Counted from the first letter of the stretch, positions 38,021 to 47,175 are shown. The stretch is DNA of 64,000 nt from CAWGYT01 sp963826795 (GCA_963826795.1 CAWGYT010000027.1:62001-126000); one strand, 5' to 3'. Notes: generated from the sequence alone by a model not told the origin. Numbers and translations: made by a program.

Positions 38021-38066
38021 AAAAAGCGACCGCCTGCCCGATCTTCATGATCGTGCAGACGGTCGC
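38021..38066 (-). terminator. Intrinsic terminator after the coiled-coil protein gene
   Basis: An 18-base stem with two mismatches (38026-38043 with 38049-38066) and a five-base loop, followed on the minus strand by five T (aaaaa at 38021-38025). It lies about 110 bases beyond the minus-strand stop at 38174 and separates that gene from the ANL ligase gene downstream. Confidence 0.75.
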
Positions 38067-38173
38067 GCTGAACAAGCCTGCTAGACAACTCACGGACTTG
38101 GGACGAACGGTCCTGCGACATGTGGCGCGAGGTTGCGTGTCCCATCCCCGCGGGAAGCACCAATCACGGATGC

Positions 38174-39349
38174 CTAGCGACTGGTCTCCATCTCGTGGGA
38201 GGAAGCCACCTCCGGCGTCGCTTCGACCGGCGACGGGCGGTTGGCCAGTTCCGCCTGCCGCAGGTCCGACACAACCCGCGCCGCCTGGCGAAGTTCGTCA
38301 GGGCTCACGCGGCGGAGATTTCCCAGGGCCGTCAGCGGCTCGAGGGCAACCATCGCTCGTCGAACGGTCGGCTCGATCAAGATCACGTCCGCCAGCCAAC
38401 GGCGGATGTTGTCGAACGAGCCACTGGCCACCTGGAACTGCTCGGTCAGATCCACGGCCCGCTCCAGGGTGACGATCGCGTCGCCGATGTTGTCCGTCTG
38501 AGCCAACACATCGTCCTTCAGCTGCACCATTTCCCGCAGCGTGTCCTGCGACTGCGCGATGTCCACTTCTTGTGCCGCAACTCGCTCGCGAAGGTCAATC
38601 AGGTCATTCAGCGTCACTTGGGCATCGAGTGCGTAGTCGGCCTCGCCGACCAGGGTTTCGCTCAGGTCGATCAAGTCGACGGCCACGCGTTCGGCTTCCT
38701 GGTGCAGATCGGCGGTGCCCAGCAGGTGCCGATGAAGGCTGTCCACGTCATTCAACAGCGTTTCACTTTCGCTCAGTCGATTGCTGGACACCGTCATCCG
38801 CTGTTGCAAAGTCGCCAACCGATCCAGCGCGGCTTCGGCCTCGTTGCTGGCCAGGGCGGCTCTCAACACGCCCTGCTGGATCTCGCTCGCGTCCTGCAAC
38901 GCCTGGCGGGTCGCTTCCACCAGGTCGCTCTGCTGCGCCATTTCTTGACGTAATGCGGCCAGTCGGTCGAGTGCCGACGCAGCCTCGTCGAAGCGGCGAG
39001 TTTCCGCGACCAGGCGGGCGTGCAGTTGCTCGATCCGAGCGAGACTGGCCGCGGCCCTTTCACTGACCTGACCTTGCTGCGTCAAGCTGGCCAAGAGGGT
39101 CGCGGCGTCCTGCGCCGCTCCGTGCCGCGCGGTCAATTGTTCGACGTTCCGTTCCAACGCGCGAACGTGCGCCTTCATCTGCTCAAGTTGTCGCGATGCG
39201 GGGCGTAAGAATCCCCAGTTGACAGCGATCATCGCCACCGCGACGGCAAATAGAAACATGTTCCAACCGAAGCTGCCGCTGCCGTCTCGGTACGACACTT
39301 CGTCCATGATTGTCGACGGACCAAATCCGTAGTCATTCCGGCTATCCAA
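38174..39349 (-). CDS. Membrane-anchored coiled-coil protein of unknown function
   Basis: A 391-residue protein with a short cytoplasmic head, one membrane helix near residues 29-47 (WNMFLFAVAVAMIAVNWGFL), then some 270 residues of nearly continuous heptad-rich helix (for example EQMKAHVRALERNVEQL and DLIDLRERVAAQEVDI). This suggests a long periplasmic rod. I do not recognise a named family. It sits alone on the minus strand, between the ANL ligase and the DUF1080 gene. It could be a scaffold for the cell envelope, but there is no direct evidence. Confidence 0.75.
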   Translation of the reverse strand: MDSRNDYGFGPSTIMDEVSYRDGSGSFGWNMFLFAVAVAMIAVNWGFLRPASRQLEQMKAHVRALERNVEQLTARHGAAQDAATLLASLTQQGQVSERAAASLARIEQLHARLVAETRRFDEAASALDRLAALRQEMAQQSDLVEATRQALQDASEIQQGVLRAALASNEAEAALDRLATLQQRMTVSSNRLSESETLLNDVDSLHRHLLGTADLHQEAERVAVDLIDLSETLVGEADYALDAQVTLNDLIDLRERVAAQEVDIAQSQDTLREMVQLKDDVLAQTDNIGDAIVTLERAVDLTEQFQVASGSFDNIRRWLADVILIEPTVRRAMVALEPLTALGNLRRVSPDELRQAARVVSDLRQAELANRPSPVEATPEVASSHEMETSR

Positions 39350-39723
39350 GGCTTATTCTCCCTCTCGTTTCCGTGATTGGTGCAAGCCAATGATGCGCTC
39401 GCCTCGTCTCCGCTCGGCCACGCAGTCGTGCCGCAGCGAGCCTACTGAGCTTGATGGAAACCGCCTCCATTCTTCCTGCATTACCCTATCGGAAAGATAG
39501 CAAATGACCGGTAAGCCTTTCCTGGCTTATGCAGGATGACTCATGTGGGAAAACTTTGACGGCATCCCCCCCCAATCCGCGACGGCCGACAAGCAAAACA
39601 AGAGCCGTCGGTGACAGGTAAGCCGTGCGCGAAACGTACGCGGGACGCACGCGTTTCAAGGTTGTCAAACGACAACGCGGCGCGACAGGCCCGGCCGCGA
39701 CGGCTCGGGGCGGGCGCCGAGAA
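39350..39723. other. Intergenic region upstream of the coiled-coil protein gene
   Basis: A 374-base spacer that should hold the promoter of the minus-strand coiled-coil gene and the end of the DUF1080 gene. It includes a 7-bp inverted repeat, cgacggc/gccgtcg, around 39580-39612. No convincing promoter or gene was found. Confidence 0.45.
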
Positions 39724-40530
39724 TCATTCCGCGAGGGACGCGGGAAAACGCCGAATGGCGAGGTTGCGAAGAGCTGCCTGAGTTTCCCATGTGCAAATGC
39801 CCAGGGGCCGCGAAAGTTCGACTTCCGGGCGCACTGATATTTCCCGTCCTTCGATCACCTGATCGATGATTCGCTTGTCGTCGATCCAAACCTGGATACG
39901 ACGATCGGTCACCCGCAAGCGAATCCCGTACCACGTTTGCTTGCGGAACACCATGCTACGTTGCGTCTCGTTCTCGGACGCGTCGACGCCGTCCAGGCTG
40001 GAAAGGCCGACCAAGGCGCCGCCCCAGCCGCCGACGATCAGCGAACAATGCGAATTGCCCACGGGAAAGGTCAGCCCACAGAAGAAATCGCTCCCACCCT
40101 GTCGCTTGGCCTCGAGTCGGATTTCGTAGTTGGTGTGCGGCAGATCGGTGCGCGTCGACGTAATGCCGGTTAGCGACGAGCCGAACCCCAGGACCAGTTG
40201 CTGATCGGTCACCGTCACGTCGCCCTGACCGCCAAACTGCGTAATGGACCAGCCCGCCAGCGACTTGCCGTCGAACAGCGATTGCCACGGCTCGGCTTGA
40301 ACGTCCGTCTCCGCGCTGGTCGACCCGTCACGCGTCGCACGGGGTGGCTCATCGGCGATCAGCGTTGCCGCAGCGGCCGCCAGCACGATGCCCATTCCCC
40401 AGCACAGTGACCGGCGGCTCCGACGACGATCTGGATGCCGCGGGAAGCCCGTGAGGAGATTCGCTCGGCAATGGCTCTGATCTGGCAAGGGGCCAAGAAG
40501 GGACAAGCGGCAGCTACGAGGATCCGACAT
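39724..40530 (-). CDS. DUF1080 (3-keto-disaccharide hydrolase-like) exported protein
   Basis: About 268 residues from Met at 40530. A long basic N-terminus with RRRSRRSLCWG precedes a hydrophobic segment (MGIVLAAAAATLIADEPP), a likely export signal. The rest is a concanavalin-like beta sandwich of the DUF1080 type (WQSLFDGKSLAGWSITQ, FFCGLTFPVG, GIRLRVTDRRIQVWIDDK). This family is very abundant in planctomycetes and includes hydrolases of 3-keto sugars, though many members are uncharacterised. The start is uncertain; the earlier Met at 40578 would also be in frame. Confidence 0.78.
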   Translation of the reverse strand: MSDPRSCRLSLLGPLPDQSHCRANLLTGFPRHPDRRRSRRSLCWGMGIVLAAAAATLIADEPPRATRDGSTSAETDVQAEPWQSLFDGKSLAGWSITQFGGQGDVTVTDQQLVLGFGSSLTGITSTRTDLPHTNYEIRLEAKRQGGSDFFCGLTFPVGNSHCSLIVGGWGGALVGLSSLDGVDASENETQRSMVFRKQTWYGIRLRVTDRRIQVWIDDKRIIDQVIEGREISVRPEVELSRPLGICTWETQAALRNLAIRRFPASLAE

Positions 40531-40684
40531 GGGGTTCAATCCGGCAAGGAAATCAGCTGACCGACCAGGAATCAGCAATCCGACGAGGGTCGCAACCGGC
40601 CCTCATTGTACGGGCGTGCCGCGACGCTGTCTGCCCGTTGTCGGCGTCCCCTTCTCGGAGCGTCGTGGACGGGATCCCGTGCTT

Positions 40685-41644
40685 TTACGCCGGGTGCCAG
40701 CGGGTGAACCATTCGCAGAATTCGACGATTCCATCCTCAATTGAGACTTCGGGCTGATAGTCCAGCAGGTCATGGGCCTTCATCAGATCGGCATAGGTGA
40801 TCGGTAGATCTTCGGGGCGGTCCGGACGTGGATCGATGCGAGCTTGCTTTTGCAAAGCCTCTTCCAGCAGGGTGATAATCCGCCGCATCTCGATCGGCTC
40901 GCTGTGGCCGAGATTAATGGTTTCGCCCGCCAGACCTGGCTGGCACAGCGCGGCGTAGAGCCCCGCGCAGATATCACTGACATGGGTATAGTCCCGGCGA
41001 AGGGTCCCATCGCCGAACAGCGGAAATGGCCGCTCGTGGACAATCGCGTCGGCAAAAATACTCAGCGCCAAGTCGGGGCGGAGGCGCGGACCGTAGACGC
41101 TGAACGGGCGCAGGCAGACAACCGGGACCCCATGCAACTGGTGGTAGGTCAAGCCCATCAATTCGGCGGCACGCTTCGTCACCCCATACGGACTGGCCGG
41201 GATTCCCAGCGGTTGATCCTCGCAAAACGGAATTCCAGCGCCACGGCCGTAAACGGTCGAGGACGAAACCAACACAAACCGCTCGACGGCGTGTACCCGA
41301 GCCGCCTCCAGCAAAGTCAACGTGCCCCCGACATTGACACGCTCGTAGACCTGCGGATTCTCGACACTGTACCGTACCCCCGCGTAGGCCCCCAGATGCA
41401 CGATGCGATCAATCGAGTGCGTACGAAACAGATCTTGCACGAACGGCGCGTCACAGAAATCGCCTTCCACGACCGTCACGTCCGACAGCTTGGCCACTTC
41501 GCCCGCATTGGTGCGCTTGAGCTGCGGATCATAGTAATCATTGAAGTTGTCCAGACAGACCATCTGCTCGTCGGTCTTCTCCCGCACGAGCTCCGCGAAA
41601 TGGCTGCCAATGAACCCGGCCCCTCCCGTGATCAGGATTGACAT
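40685..41644 (-). CDS. UDP-glucuronate 4-epimerase-like extended SDR
   Basis: A 319-residue NAD-dependent sugar epimerase: ITGGAGFIGSHF at the N-terminus, SSSTVYG, YGVTKRAAE with the catalytic Tyr and Lys, and RPFSVYGPRLRPDLA. LDNFNDYYDPQLKR and LGAYAGVRYS are typical of UDP-glucuronate 4-epimerases, which make UDP-galacturonate, although UDP-glucose 4-epimerases are close. It lies 36 bases after UXS on the same strand and probably shares its transcript, so both may draw on UDP-glucuronate. Confidence 0.85.
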   Translation of the reverse strand: MSILITGGAGFIGSHFAELVREKTDEQMVCLDNFNDYYDPQLKRTNAGEVAKLSDVTVVEGDFCDAPFVQDLFRTHSIDRIVHLGAYAGVRYSVENPQVYERVNVGGTLTLLEAARVHAVERFVLVSSSTVYGRGAGIPFCEDQPLGIPASPYGVTKRAAELMGLTYHQLHGVPVVCLRPFSVYGPRLRPDLALSIFADAIVHERPFPLFGDGTLRRDYTHVSDICAGLYAALCQPGLAGETINLGHSEPIEMRRIITLLEEALQKQARIDPRPDRPEDLPITYADLMKAHDLLDYQPEVSIEDGIVEFCEWFTRWHPA

Positions 41645-41680
41645 CGTCCCAGACTCCTTTTGCGCCGGGTCGCGGCGGAA

Positions 41681-42655
41681 CTAAAAGTTGGGTGTCGGCG
41701 GTCGATAGTCATCTAAGTCAATCGTCCGGAACCATTCGATGGTTTTCTCGAGACCCTGCCGGAGCGGGACCGTGGGCTCCCAGTTCAGCTTGGACTTCGC
41801 CAGGGTAATGTCAGGTCGGCGTCGTGTCGGATCGTCGGCCGGCAGCGGCCGATGCACAAGGGTCGATCGCGACCCAGATAGCTGAATGACTTGCTGGGCC
41901 AATTCGGCGATTGTGTATTCGCCCGGATTACCGATGTTCACTGGCCCCGTGAAATCGTCAGGCCCGTTCATCATGCGGATCATGGCCTCCACCAGGTCAT
42001 CTCGGTAGCAAAATGAGCGAGTCTGGTTGCCGTCGCCGAAAATTGTGATCGGTTCGCCCTCCAGCGCCTGCCGGATGAAGTTCGAGATCACGCGTCCGTC
42101 GAACGGATGCATCCGCGGGCCGTAAGTGTTGAAGATGCGGATAATCCGAACATTGACGCGATTCATGCGGTAATAGTCCATGAACAGCGTTTCGGCGGCC
42201 CGTTTGCCCTCGTCGTAACAGGCCCGAGGCCCGATCGGGTTGACGTTTCCGCGATACGATTCCGGTTGGGGATGAACCTCGGGGTCCCCATACACCTCGC
42301 TGGTTGAGGCTTGAAGCACCTTGGCACGGCATCGCTTGGCCATTCCCAACACGTTGATCGCGCCCAGCACGGATGTTTTGATCGTCTTGATCGCGTTGTA
42401 CTGATAATGCCCGGGTGCCGCAGGACAGGCGAGATTGTAAATCTGATCAACTTCCAACCAGATGGGCATCGTGATATCGTGCCGAACAAGCTCGAAGTTG
42501 GATCGCCCGAGTAGATGTTGGACATTGGTCTTTTGGCTGGTGAAGAAGTTATCCAGACAGATCACGTCGTGCCCGTCGGTCACGAGCCGTTCGCAAAGGT
42601 GTGAGCCGAGGAAACCAGCGCCGCCGGTCACGAGGATTCGTTGGATCTTTGCCAC
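41681..42655 (-). CDS. UDP-glucuronate decarboxylase (UDP-xylose synthase)
   Basis: A 324-residue enzyme with strong similarity to UXS: RILVTGGAGFLGSHLCERL, DNFFTSQKTNVQHLL, NLACPAAPGHYQYNAIKTIK, TSEVYGDPEVHPQPE, YDEGKRAAE, and YGPRMHPFDGRVISNF. It decarboxylates UDP-glucuronate to UDP-xylose. The start is taken at GTG 42655; the frame stays open far upstream, but that part overlaps repeats and another gene on the opposite strand. Divergent from the alkyltransferase-endonuclease V gene. Confidence 0.93.
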   Translation of the reverse strand: MAKIQRILVTGGAGFLGSHLCERLVTDGHDVICLDNFFTSQKTNVQHLLGRSNFELVRHDITMPIWLEVDQIYNLACPAAPGHYQYNAIKTIKTSVLGAINVLGMAKRCRAKVLQASTSEVYGDPEVHPQPESYRGNVNPIGPRACYDEGKRAAETLFMDYYRMNRVNVRIIRIFNTYGPRMHPFDGRVISNFIRQALEGEPITIFGDGNQTRSFCYRDDLVEAMIRMMNGPDDFTGPVNIGNPGEYTIAELAQQVIQLSGSRSTLVHRPLPADDPTRRRPDITLAKSKLNWEPTVPLRQGLEKTIEWFRTIDLDDYRPPTPNF

Positions 42656-42693
42656 GTTAATTGCTTTCCGTCGACTGGAGCCTGGAGGGCCGC

Positions 42694-42775
42694 GTTGGGA
42701 AAAGGGGGCAGGCCCCAAGAGTGCGAAGCACCCGAAGGGCCGTTCCGGCTTTTGGGACCTGACCCCTTTTCCAAC
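42694..42775. repeat. REP-like palindrome upstream of the alkyltransferase-endonuclease V gene
   Basis: The arm gttgggaaaagggg (42694-42707) pairs, with a one-base gap, with ccccttttccaac (42763-42775). Inside lie ggcaggcccc and gacctgacccc. The same words recur downstream of the gene at 43846-43915 and in the tandem repeat at 54235-54553 (aaaggggtcagg), so they form a dispersed family resembling REP elements mobilised by Y1 transposases. No transposase gene is in the window. Confidence 0.7.
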
Positions 42776-42802
42776 CTCGCAGTCGGCATCTTGAAGTCCT
42801 CC

Positions 42803-43816
42803 GTGCCAAGCGTCAAGCCCGTGATTGACCGTTCCCCTCTGACCGATCCCCCGTCGCTGCCCCCCGAACTTTGGCGGCTGATCCGGCAAATTCCCGGCGG
42901 ACGGGTCTCGACCTATGGCGATCTGGCCGAGGCACTCGGCGAGCGGCGGGCCTGCCAGTGGGTCGGGCAGGTGCTGATGCACCACGTTCATGGGCCCGAA
43001 TGTTGCTGCCATCGGGTGGTCCGCTCCGACGGCCAGCTGGGCAACTACGGGCGGGGCGATCTCGCCGAAAAACGACGGCGGCTCCAGCAGGAAGGCATCC
43101 ACTGCCCGGCGAACCGGGTCGAGCTCGACCGTTGGCGGTTTCGGGAATTCCGCAGCGATCGCCCGCTCCAGCAACTCCGCGAGCTCCAGCTCGAACTCGC
43201 CGCCGAGGTTCAGCTGGAACCGTCCGGCCCACTGGACGAAATCGCCGGCATCGACGTCTCCTATCTCGCCGACGAGGCCGTGGCGGCCTACGCCCGGCTC
43301 CAGTGCGGCACGCATCGCCTGCAGGGCCACCAGCTCGTCAAACGCCCCGTACGATTTCCCTACATCCCGACCCTGTTGACGTTCCGCGAGTTGCCCACCC
43401 TGCTGGCCTTGATCGACGCGGTCAGGTCGCAAGGCCCGTTGGCCCAGGTGCTCGTGGTCGACGGCAGCGGGATTGCCCATCCGCGGCGAGCGGGCATCGC
43501 CAGCCTGCTGGGCGTGGTGACCGGAATACCAACGGTTGGCGTCACCAAGAAACTGCTGTTCGGACGATTCGATCGCGGACAACTCACCAGGAAGTCTCCT
43601 CAGCCGCTGAGAGATCCTCAAACCGCCGAAGTCATTGGGGCTGCCCTGCTGCCCGCCTCGGGAAGCGAAAAGCCACTTTTCGTTTCGCCCGGGCATGGAC
43701 TGAGCGTCGAGCAAGCGGTCGAGTTGGTCCAGCGGACGATCAGCACGCATCGACTGCCTGAACCCATTTATTGGGCTGATCGACTCTCCCGCCAAGCTGC
43801 CGCCGCGCCGCGCTAG
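42803..43816 (+). CDS. O6-alkylguanine-DNA alkyltransferase-like domain fused to endonuclease V
   Basis: About 337 residues. The N-terminal part (to about residue 105) is an MGMT-like domain: LWRLIRQIPGGRVSTYGDLA, then CCCHRVVRSDGQLGNYG, which carries Cys-His-Arg like the active PCHR motif but with Cys in place of Pro. From about residue 125 it is endonuclease V: IAGIDVSYLADEAVAAYA, FPYIPTLLTFRELP, VVDGSGIAHPRRAGIASLLG and PTVGVTKKLL, with the Asp, Glu and Asp metal ligands in place. So it may repair alkylated guanine or bind it, and cut at deaminated bases (inosine). A comparable fusion has been described from the archaeon Ferroplasma. Start is uncertain (GTG 42803 or 42821). Confidence 0.87.
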   Translation: MPSVKPVIDRSPLTDPPSLPPELWRLIRQIPGGRVSTYGDLAEALGERRACQWVGQVLMHHVHGPECCCHRVVRSDGQLGNYGRGDLAEKRRRLQQEGIHCPANRVELDRWRFREFRSDRPLQQLRELQLELAAEVQLEPSGPLDEIAGIDVSYLADEAVAAYARLQCGTHRLQGHQLVKRPVRFPYIPTLLTFRELPTLLALIDAVRSQGPLAQVLVVDGSGIAHPRRAGIASLLGVVTGIPTVGVTKKLLFGRFDRGQLTRKSPQPLRDPQTAEVIGAALLPASGSEKPLFVSPGHGLSVEQAVELVQRTISTHRLPEPIYWADRLSRQAAAAPR

Positions 43817-43845
43817 TGCCGTGTCACAGCTTGATTTCGGGGTGC

Positions 43846-43915
43846 GTTGGGAAAAAGGGTCGGGTTGGGACCTGACCCCTTTTCCCGACCCCTGGGACCT
43901 GACCCCTTTCCCAAC
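43846..43915. repeat. REP-like palindrome downstream of the alkyltransferase-endonuclease V gene
   Basis: The arm gttgggaaaaaggg (43846-43859) is matched by ccctttcccaac (43904-43915). The centre contains two copies of gggacctgacccctttt-like sequence (43867 and 43894 regions). It shares its words with the element at 42694-42775, so the gene is framed by a pair. Confidence 0.7.
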
Positions 43916-43946
43916 CCCACAGGAACACGGTCTCTCGCCGACCCCA

Positions 43947-45266
43947 TTAGGCTTTGACGATCTTCTCGCGACCTGTTCGAACCTGGCGCGTCGCATTGCG
44001 TGTGTCAACGACCAACTTCGCATGGGAAACGATCGACTCGTAGTCGTAGATGCTGTGGTCGGTTGCAATCAGAATACAGTCCTGATCGTGGACGTATTCG
44101 GGCGTGAGCGACTGGCTTGTTAGCTTGGGCACGTCGTAGTGCCGCATCGCGGGAAGCCGAGGAATGAAGGGATCGTTGTACGAGACCTCGGCGCCGGCCG
44201 CGGCCAACAGCTCCATCAGTCGGAACGACGGGCTTTCGCGTGGATCGTCAATATCCTTTTTGTAGGCCATGCCCAGGATTGAGATCTTGCTGCCTTTGAT
44301 TGGTTTCGCGAACTCGTTCAATGCCTCGGAAATTCGTCGCACAACATACTCCGGCATCGAGGCGTTGATTTCGCCTGCCAGTTCGATGAACCTTGTCCCC
44401 AATCCTTCCCGGCGGGCCAGCCAACTCAGATAGAACGGATCGATCGGAATGCAATGGCCTCCCAATCCCGGGCCGGGGTAGAACGCTTGGAAGCCAAACG
44501 GTTTTGTTTTCGCGGCGTCAATCACTTCCCAAACGTCGATGCCCAACTTCGAGAAGAGCAGCTTCAGTTCATTGACCATGGCGATGTTGACCGAACGATA
44601 GGTGTTCTCGAGAATCTTGCACGCTTCGGCCACCTCGCAACTGGAAACTGGCACGGTTTGGACGACGGCTTGTGAATAAAGCGCGTCGGCCACTCGCAGA
44701 CTCATCTCGTCGAATCCACCCACGACCTTTGGAATTCGACTGGCACTGAATTCGGCGTTTCCCGGATCTTCACGCTCGGGACTATACGCCAGGTAGTAAT
44801 CCCGCCCGACCTCGAGGCCCGAGGTTTGCAAAATCGGCAACATCACGTCGCGCGTCGTGCCCGGGTAGGTCGTACTCTCCAGCACAATCAACTGCCCCAC
44901 CCGAAGTCGCTTGGCGATCTGCTCGGCCGTGACCGAGACATACGAGAGGTCCGGGTCCCGGCTGTCGTTGAGCGGCGTCGGAACGCAAATCAACAACGCA
45001 TCGGGCTCCGCGAGCCGATTGGCATCCGCCGTGGGTTCGAATTTCCCCTCGTCAATCGCCGCTCGAATCCACTCGCCTGGCAAGTGTTTGATATAGCTGC
45101 GACCGGCCAGGAGCGTTTCGACCTTGGTGGGATCCACGTCAAACCCCAGCGTACGAAAGCCGGCCTGCACAAAGGCGTAAATCAGCGGGAGGCCGACATA
45201 TCCCAGGCCAATGACTCCTACCTTGGCCGTTCGATTCTCGATCGCCAACAGCAAACTCTCGGACAT
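43947..45266 (-). CDS. Nucleotide-sugar dehydrogenase (UDP-N-acetylglucosamine 6-dehydrogenase, WbpA-like)
   Basis: A 439-residue member of the UDP-glucose/GDP-mannose dehydrogenase family: VGVIGLGYVGLPLIYAF, CVPTPLNDSRDPDLSYV, AYSPEREDPGN, GGHCIPIDPFYLSWLA with the catalytic Cys, and GMAYKKDIDDPRESP. ESTTYPGTTRDVMLP and the PEREDPGN motif favour the WbpA/UDP-GlcNAc dehydrogenase group over UDP-glucose dehydrogenase. It would make UDP-GlcNAcA. It is a distant homologue of the wecC gene at 4717 and the only intact dehydrogenase. No UDP-glucose dehydrogenase was identified to supply UXS, so either this enzyme has broader activity or that gene lies elsewhere. Confidence 0.88.
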   Translation of the reverse strand: MSESLLLAIENRTAKVGVIGLGYVGLPLIYAFVQAGFRTLGFDVDPTKVETLLAGRSYIKHLPGEWIRAAIDEGKFEPTADANRLAEPDALLICVPTPLNDSRDPDLSYVSVTAEQIAKRLRVGQLIVLESTTYPGTTRDVMLPILQTSGLEVGRDYYLAYSPEREDPGNAEFSASRIPKVVGGFDEMSLRVADALYSQAVVQTVPVSSCEVAEACKILENTYRSVNIAMVNELKLLFSKLGIDVWEVIDAAKTKPFGFQAFYPGPGLGGHCIPIDPFYLSWLARREGLGTRFIELAGEINASMPEYVVRRISEALNEFAKPIKGSKISILGMAYKKDIDDPRESPSFRLMELLAAAGAEVSYNDPFIPRLPAMRHYDVPKLTSQSLTPEYVHDQDCILIATDHSIYDYESIVSHAKLVVDTRNATRQVRTGREKIVKA

Positions 45267-45459
45267 CTAAGCTTCGCTTTCGTTTGAGGGTCAATGAAAT
45301 TCACCACGATGGCGTGTGATAATGTCGGTGGATGCTCAGCTTCGACGTCGAACGCCCGCACGCCGCGGATTCGCCTAGACATGGAAAGCGTCTGTCGAGT
45401 AAGGTCCTCGCCAATCGCCAGTGTGACGAAATGTATCCGAGTTGTCGCGGGAGGTCGTG

Positions 45460-46239
45460 ATGGATTTTCGCCCGCTCATGCGTTTGGGACTCGCCCTGCT
45501 CTTGCTCGGCCAGGGTCGTGCCCTCGGCGAGGACTTTGCGATCCGGACCGAAGTAATCGATCCGCGGGATCAGACGACATTGGCCGAAAACCTGACGGTG
45601 TTTCAGGCGGGCAAGATCTATGACTTCATGATGTCGGAACCCCGCGCGGTCACCGAATTCGACACGGATGCCCGTCGATTCGTCCTGGCCGATCGGGCGC
45701 TCGGCATCCGCACGGCGCTCTCGGCTGACGAGCTGGTGCGGTTCGCCGCCACCGAACACGCCAAGGCGATGGAATCCAGCAGCCCCCTGATTCGCTTCGC
45801 CGCGAATCCTCGCTTTGAAGAAACGTACGACGCCAAGGCGGGGACCATCTCGTTGACCAGTCCCCACTGGGATTATGAAGTCACCGGAAGCAAATGGGAC
45901 GACCCGGAAAAACTTCGGCGATACGGCGAGTTTGCCAACTGGTACACCTATCTCAACGCAATGTTCAGTCCGTTTCCGCCCGGATTGCGACTTGAGCTGA
46001 ACCGGACACTCGACCGCCGCGCCTGGTGGCCTCAGCACGTTCTCGTGCGGATCAAGCGTGACAATCGGGTCGTCACGACACGCGCGAGTCGGCATCATTT
46101 AATCTCACCGCTGACCGAGGTCGAGCGTGAACTTGTGCAAGCCTGGCAAGCAGAGCAAGCGAAGTTGGAGTTTGCGGACTTCGTGGCGTACCGCAAGGAT
46201 CATCTGGACGGTTCGCGATCGCGAAAACCCAACCGCTGA
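45460..46239 (+). CDS. Exported protein of unknown function
   Basis: 259 residues from ATG 45460, which has gggagg five bases upstream (a TTG at 45442 is less likely). Signal peptide: MRLGLALLLLGQGRALGED. The mature protein begins FAIRTEVIDPRDQTTLAENL and contains YDFMMSEPRAVTEFD and several Trp-rich turns. I know no named family, though its style (iron-out "TVFQAGKIYDF" opening) is like secreted proteins conserved among planctomycetes. It probably acts in the periplasm. Divergent from the WbpA-like gene, it marks the right edge of the polysaccharide locus. Confidence 0.7.
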   Translation: MDFRPLMRLGLALLLLGQGRALGEDFAIRTEVIDPRDQTTLAENLTVFQAGKIYDFMMSEPRAVTEFDTDARRFVLADRALGIRTALSADELVRFAATEHAKAMESSSPLIRFAANPRFEETYDAKAGTISLTSPHWDYEVTGSKWDDPEKLRRYGEFANWYTYLNAMFSPFPPGLRLELNRTLDRRAWWPQHVLVRIKRDNRVVTTRASRHHLISPLTEVERELVQAWQAEQAKLEFADFVAYRKDHLDGSRSRKPNR

Positions 46240-46732
46240 CGCGCGACCATCGGTCACGCTCGAGCGGGCGCCCCACCGCTGGCGCGCCTCTCGCTGCAGT
46301 CCCCCGCCCCGCGGTTCCGCTTGTCTTGATTGGGGACTCTCTGCCTGCGGCGCAAACTGTTCCGCTGGTGCGCTGGCGCCGATACAGTTTCCTTATCCGA
46401 AGCTGATGACGTCACGCAATTATGTTGCCCAGGGTGCCGATACTAAATCCTGCTGGCAGGAGGCCACTTCTTGAGAACTTCACGAGGGCGCCTTGCAGCG
46501 AGACTCTATTGAGCTCGTAAGCCGATCGGTGCCGTGTACCCCACTCACTCCGATCGCTCGGCGACAGTGCCTTGTTTCTCTGCCAACCTGAGGGGAGACC
46601 CTCAAGTTCGCTTCGTTCCGTTGTTTGCTCCTGCGCCCTGGTCGCAGACCGATTTCAGTCTTGCCAGGCCGCAGCGCAGACGCGTCATCATCCCGTTGTT
46701 CTTCTCAGAAACGTGAGGAGTGTGGTTTGCCA
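46240..46732. other. Intergenic region before the small protein-csrA pair
   Basis: A 493-base spacer. It has a long-loop inverted repeat, aaactgt (46354-46360) with acagttt (46384-46390), with GC-rich bases inside. No promoter or gene is evident; the strong ribosome site gaggag before 46733 is the only functional signal I see. Confidence 0.45.
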
Positions 46733-47029
46733 ATGAGGGCACATCATCTTCAAGCCACGAGTTTCCAGTCCCTAGCGGACTTCATCTATCAAACACTTTG
46801 CAATCACGAAAAACTGGAAGTCGGCGTTTTCCCCATGACGCAGAAGGTTCTCTTGCGGCGGGCCGAGCCGTGCGGGATTCTGTTTTGCCTCCATGGTCCA
46901 CGAAGTGTCAAGTTTACGGCGATTTGGGATTCCCAACGCAATTTGGTCTTGTTCTATGGGTCCACCGGCGAGCGGTTCATGAAAATGCAGCTCGCGGCGG
47001 CGCCCAGCGTCTTGGGTAGCAGTGCGTGA
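46733..47029 (+). CDS. Small conserved protein of unknown function
   Basis: 98 residues from ATG 46733, with gaggag about 13 bases upstream. It is rich in hydrophobic strands (VLLRRAEPCGILFCLHGPRSVKFTAIWD, shown here in part as CGILFCLHGPR) and looks like a compact alpha-beta protein. I recognise it only as the type of short cytosolic protein found near csrA in planctomycetes. It ends 146 bases before csrA and may be cotranscribed. No motif suggests a reaction. Confidence 0.65.
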   Translation: MRAHHLQATSFQSLADFIYQTLCNHEKLEVGVFPMTQKVLLRRAEPCGILFCLHGPRSVKFTAIWDSQRNLVLFYGSTGERFMKMQLAAAPSVLGSSA

Positions 47030-47175
47030 TGAACTGAGGCCAACCCCACTCAGGCCCGCCGTCGCAGCCGCGCGACGATCGGCCTGGACGGGGGCGAGTA
47101 GAGTTAAGCTTGTTTCAATACGAAATCACAACTCAAGCGGACCACTCTGGTTCCGCACGCATGGAGATCTTGGGG

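Noticed and set aside
42656..44068. Upstream extension of the UDP-xylose synthase frame
   Set aside because: It is a run through palindromes and the opposite-strand fusion gene; the UXS fold begins at GTG 42655.
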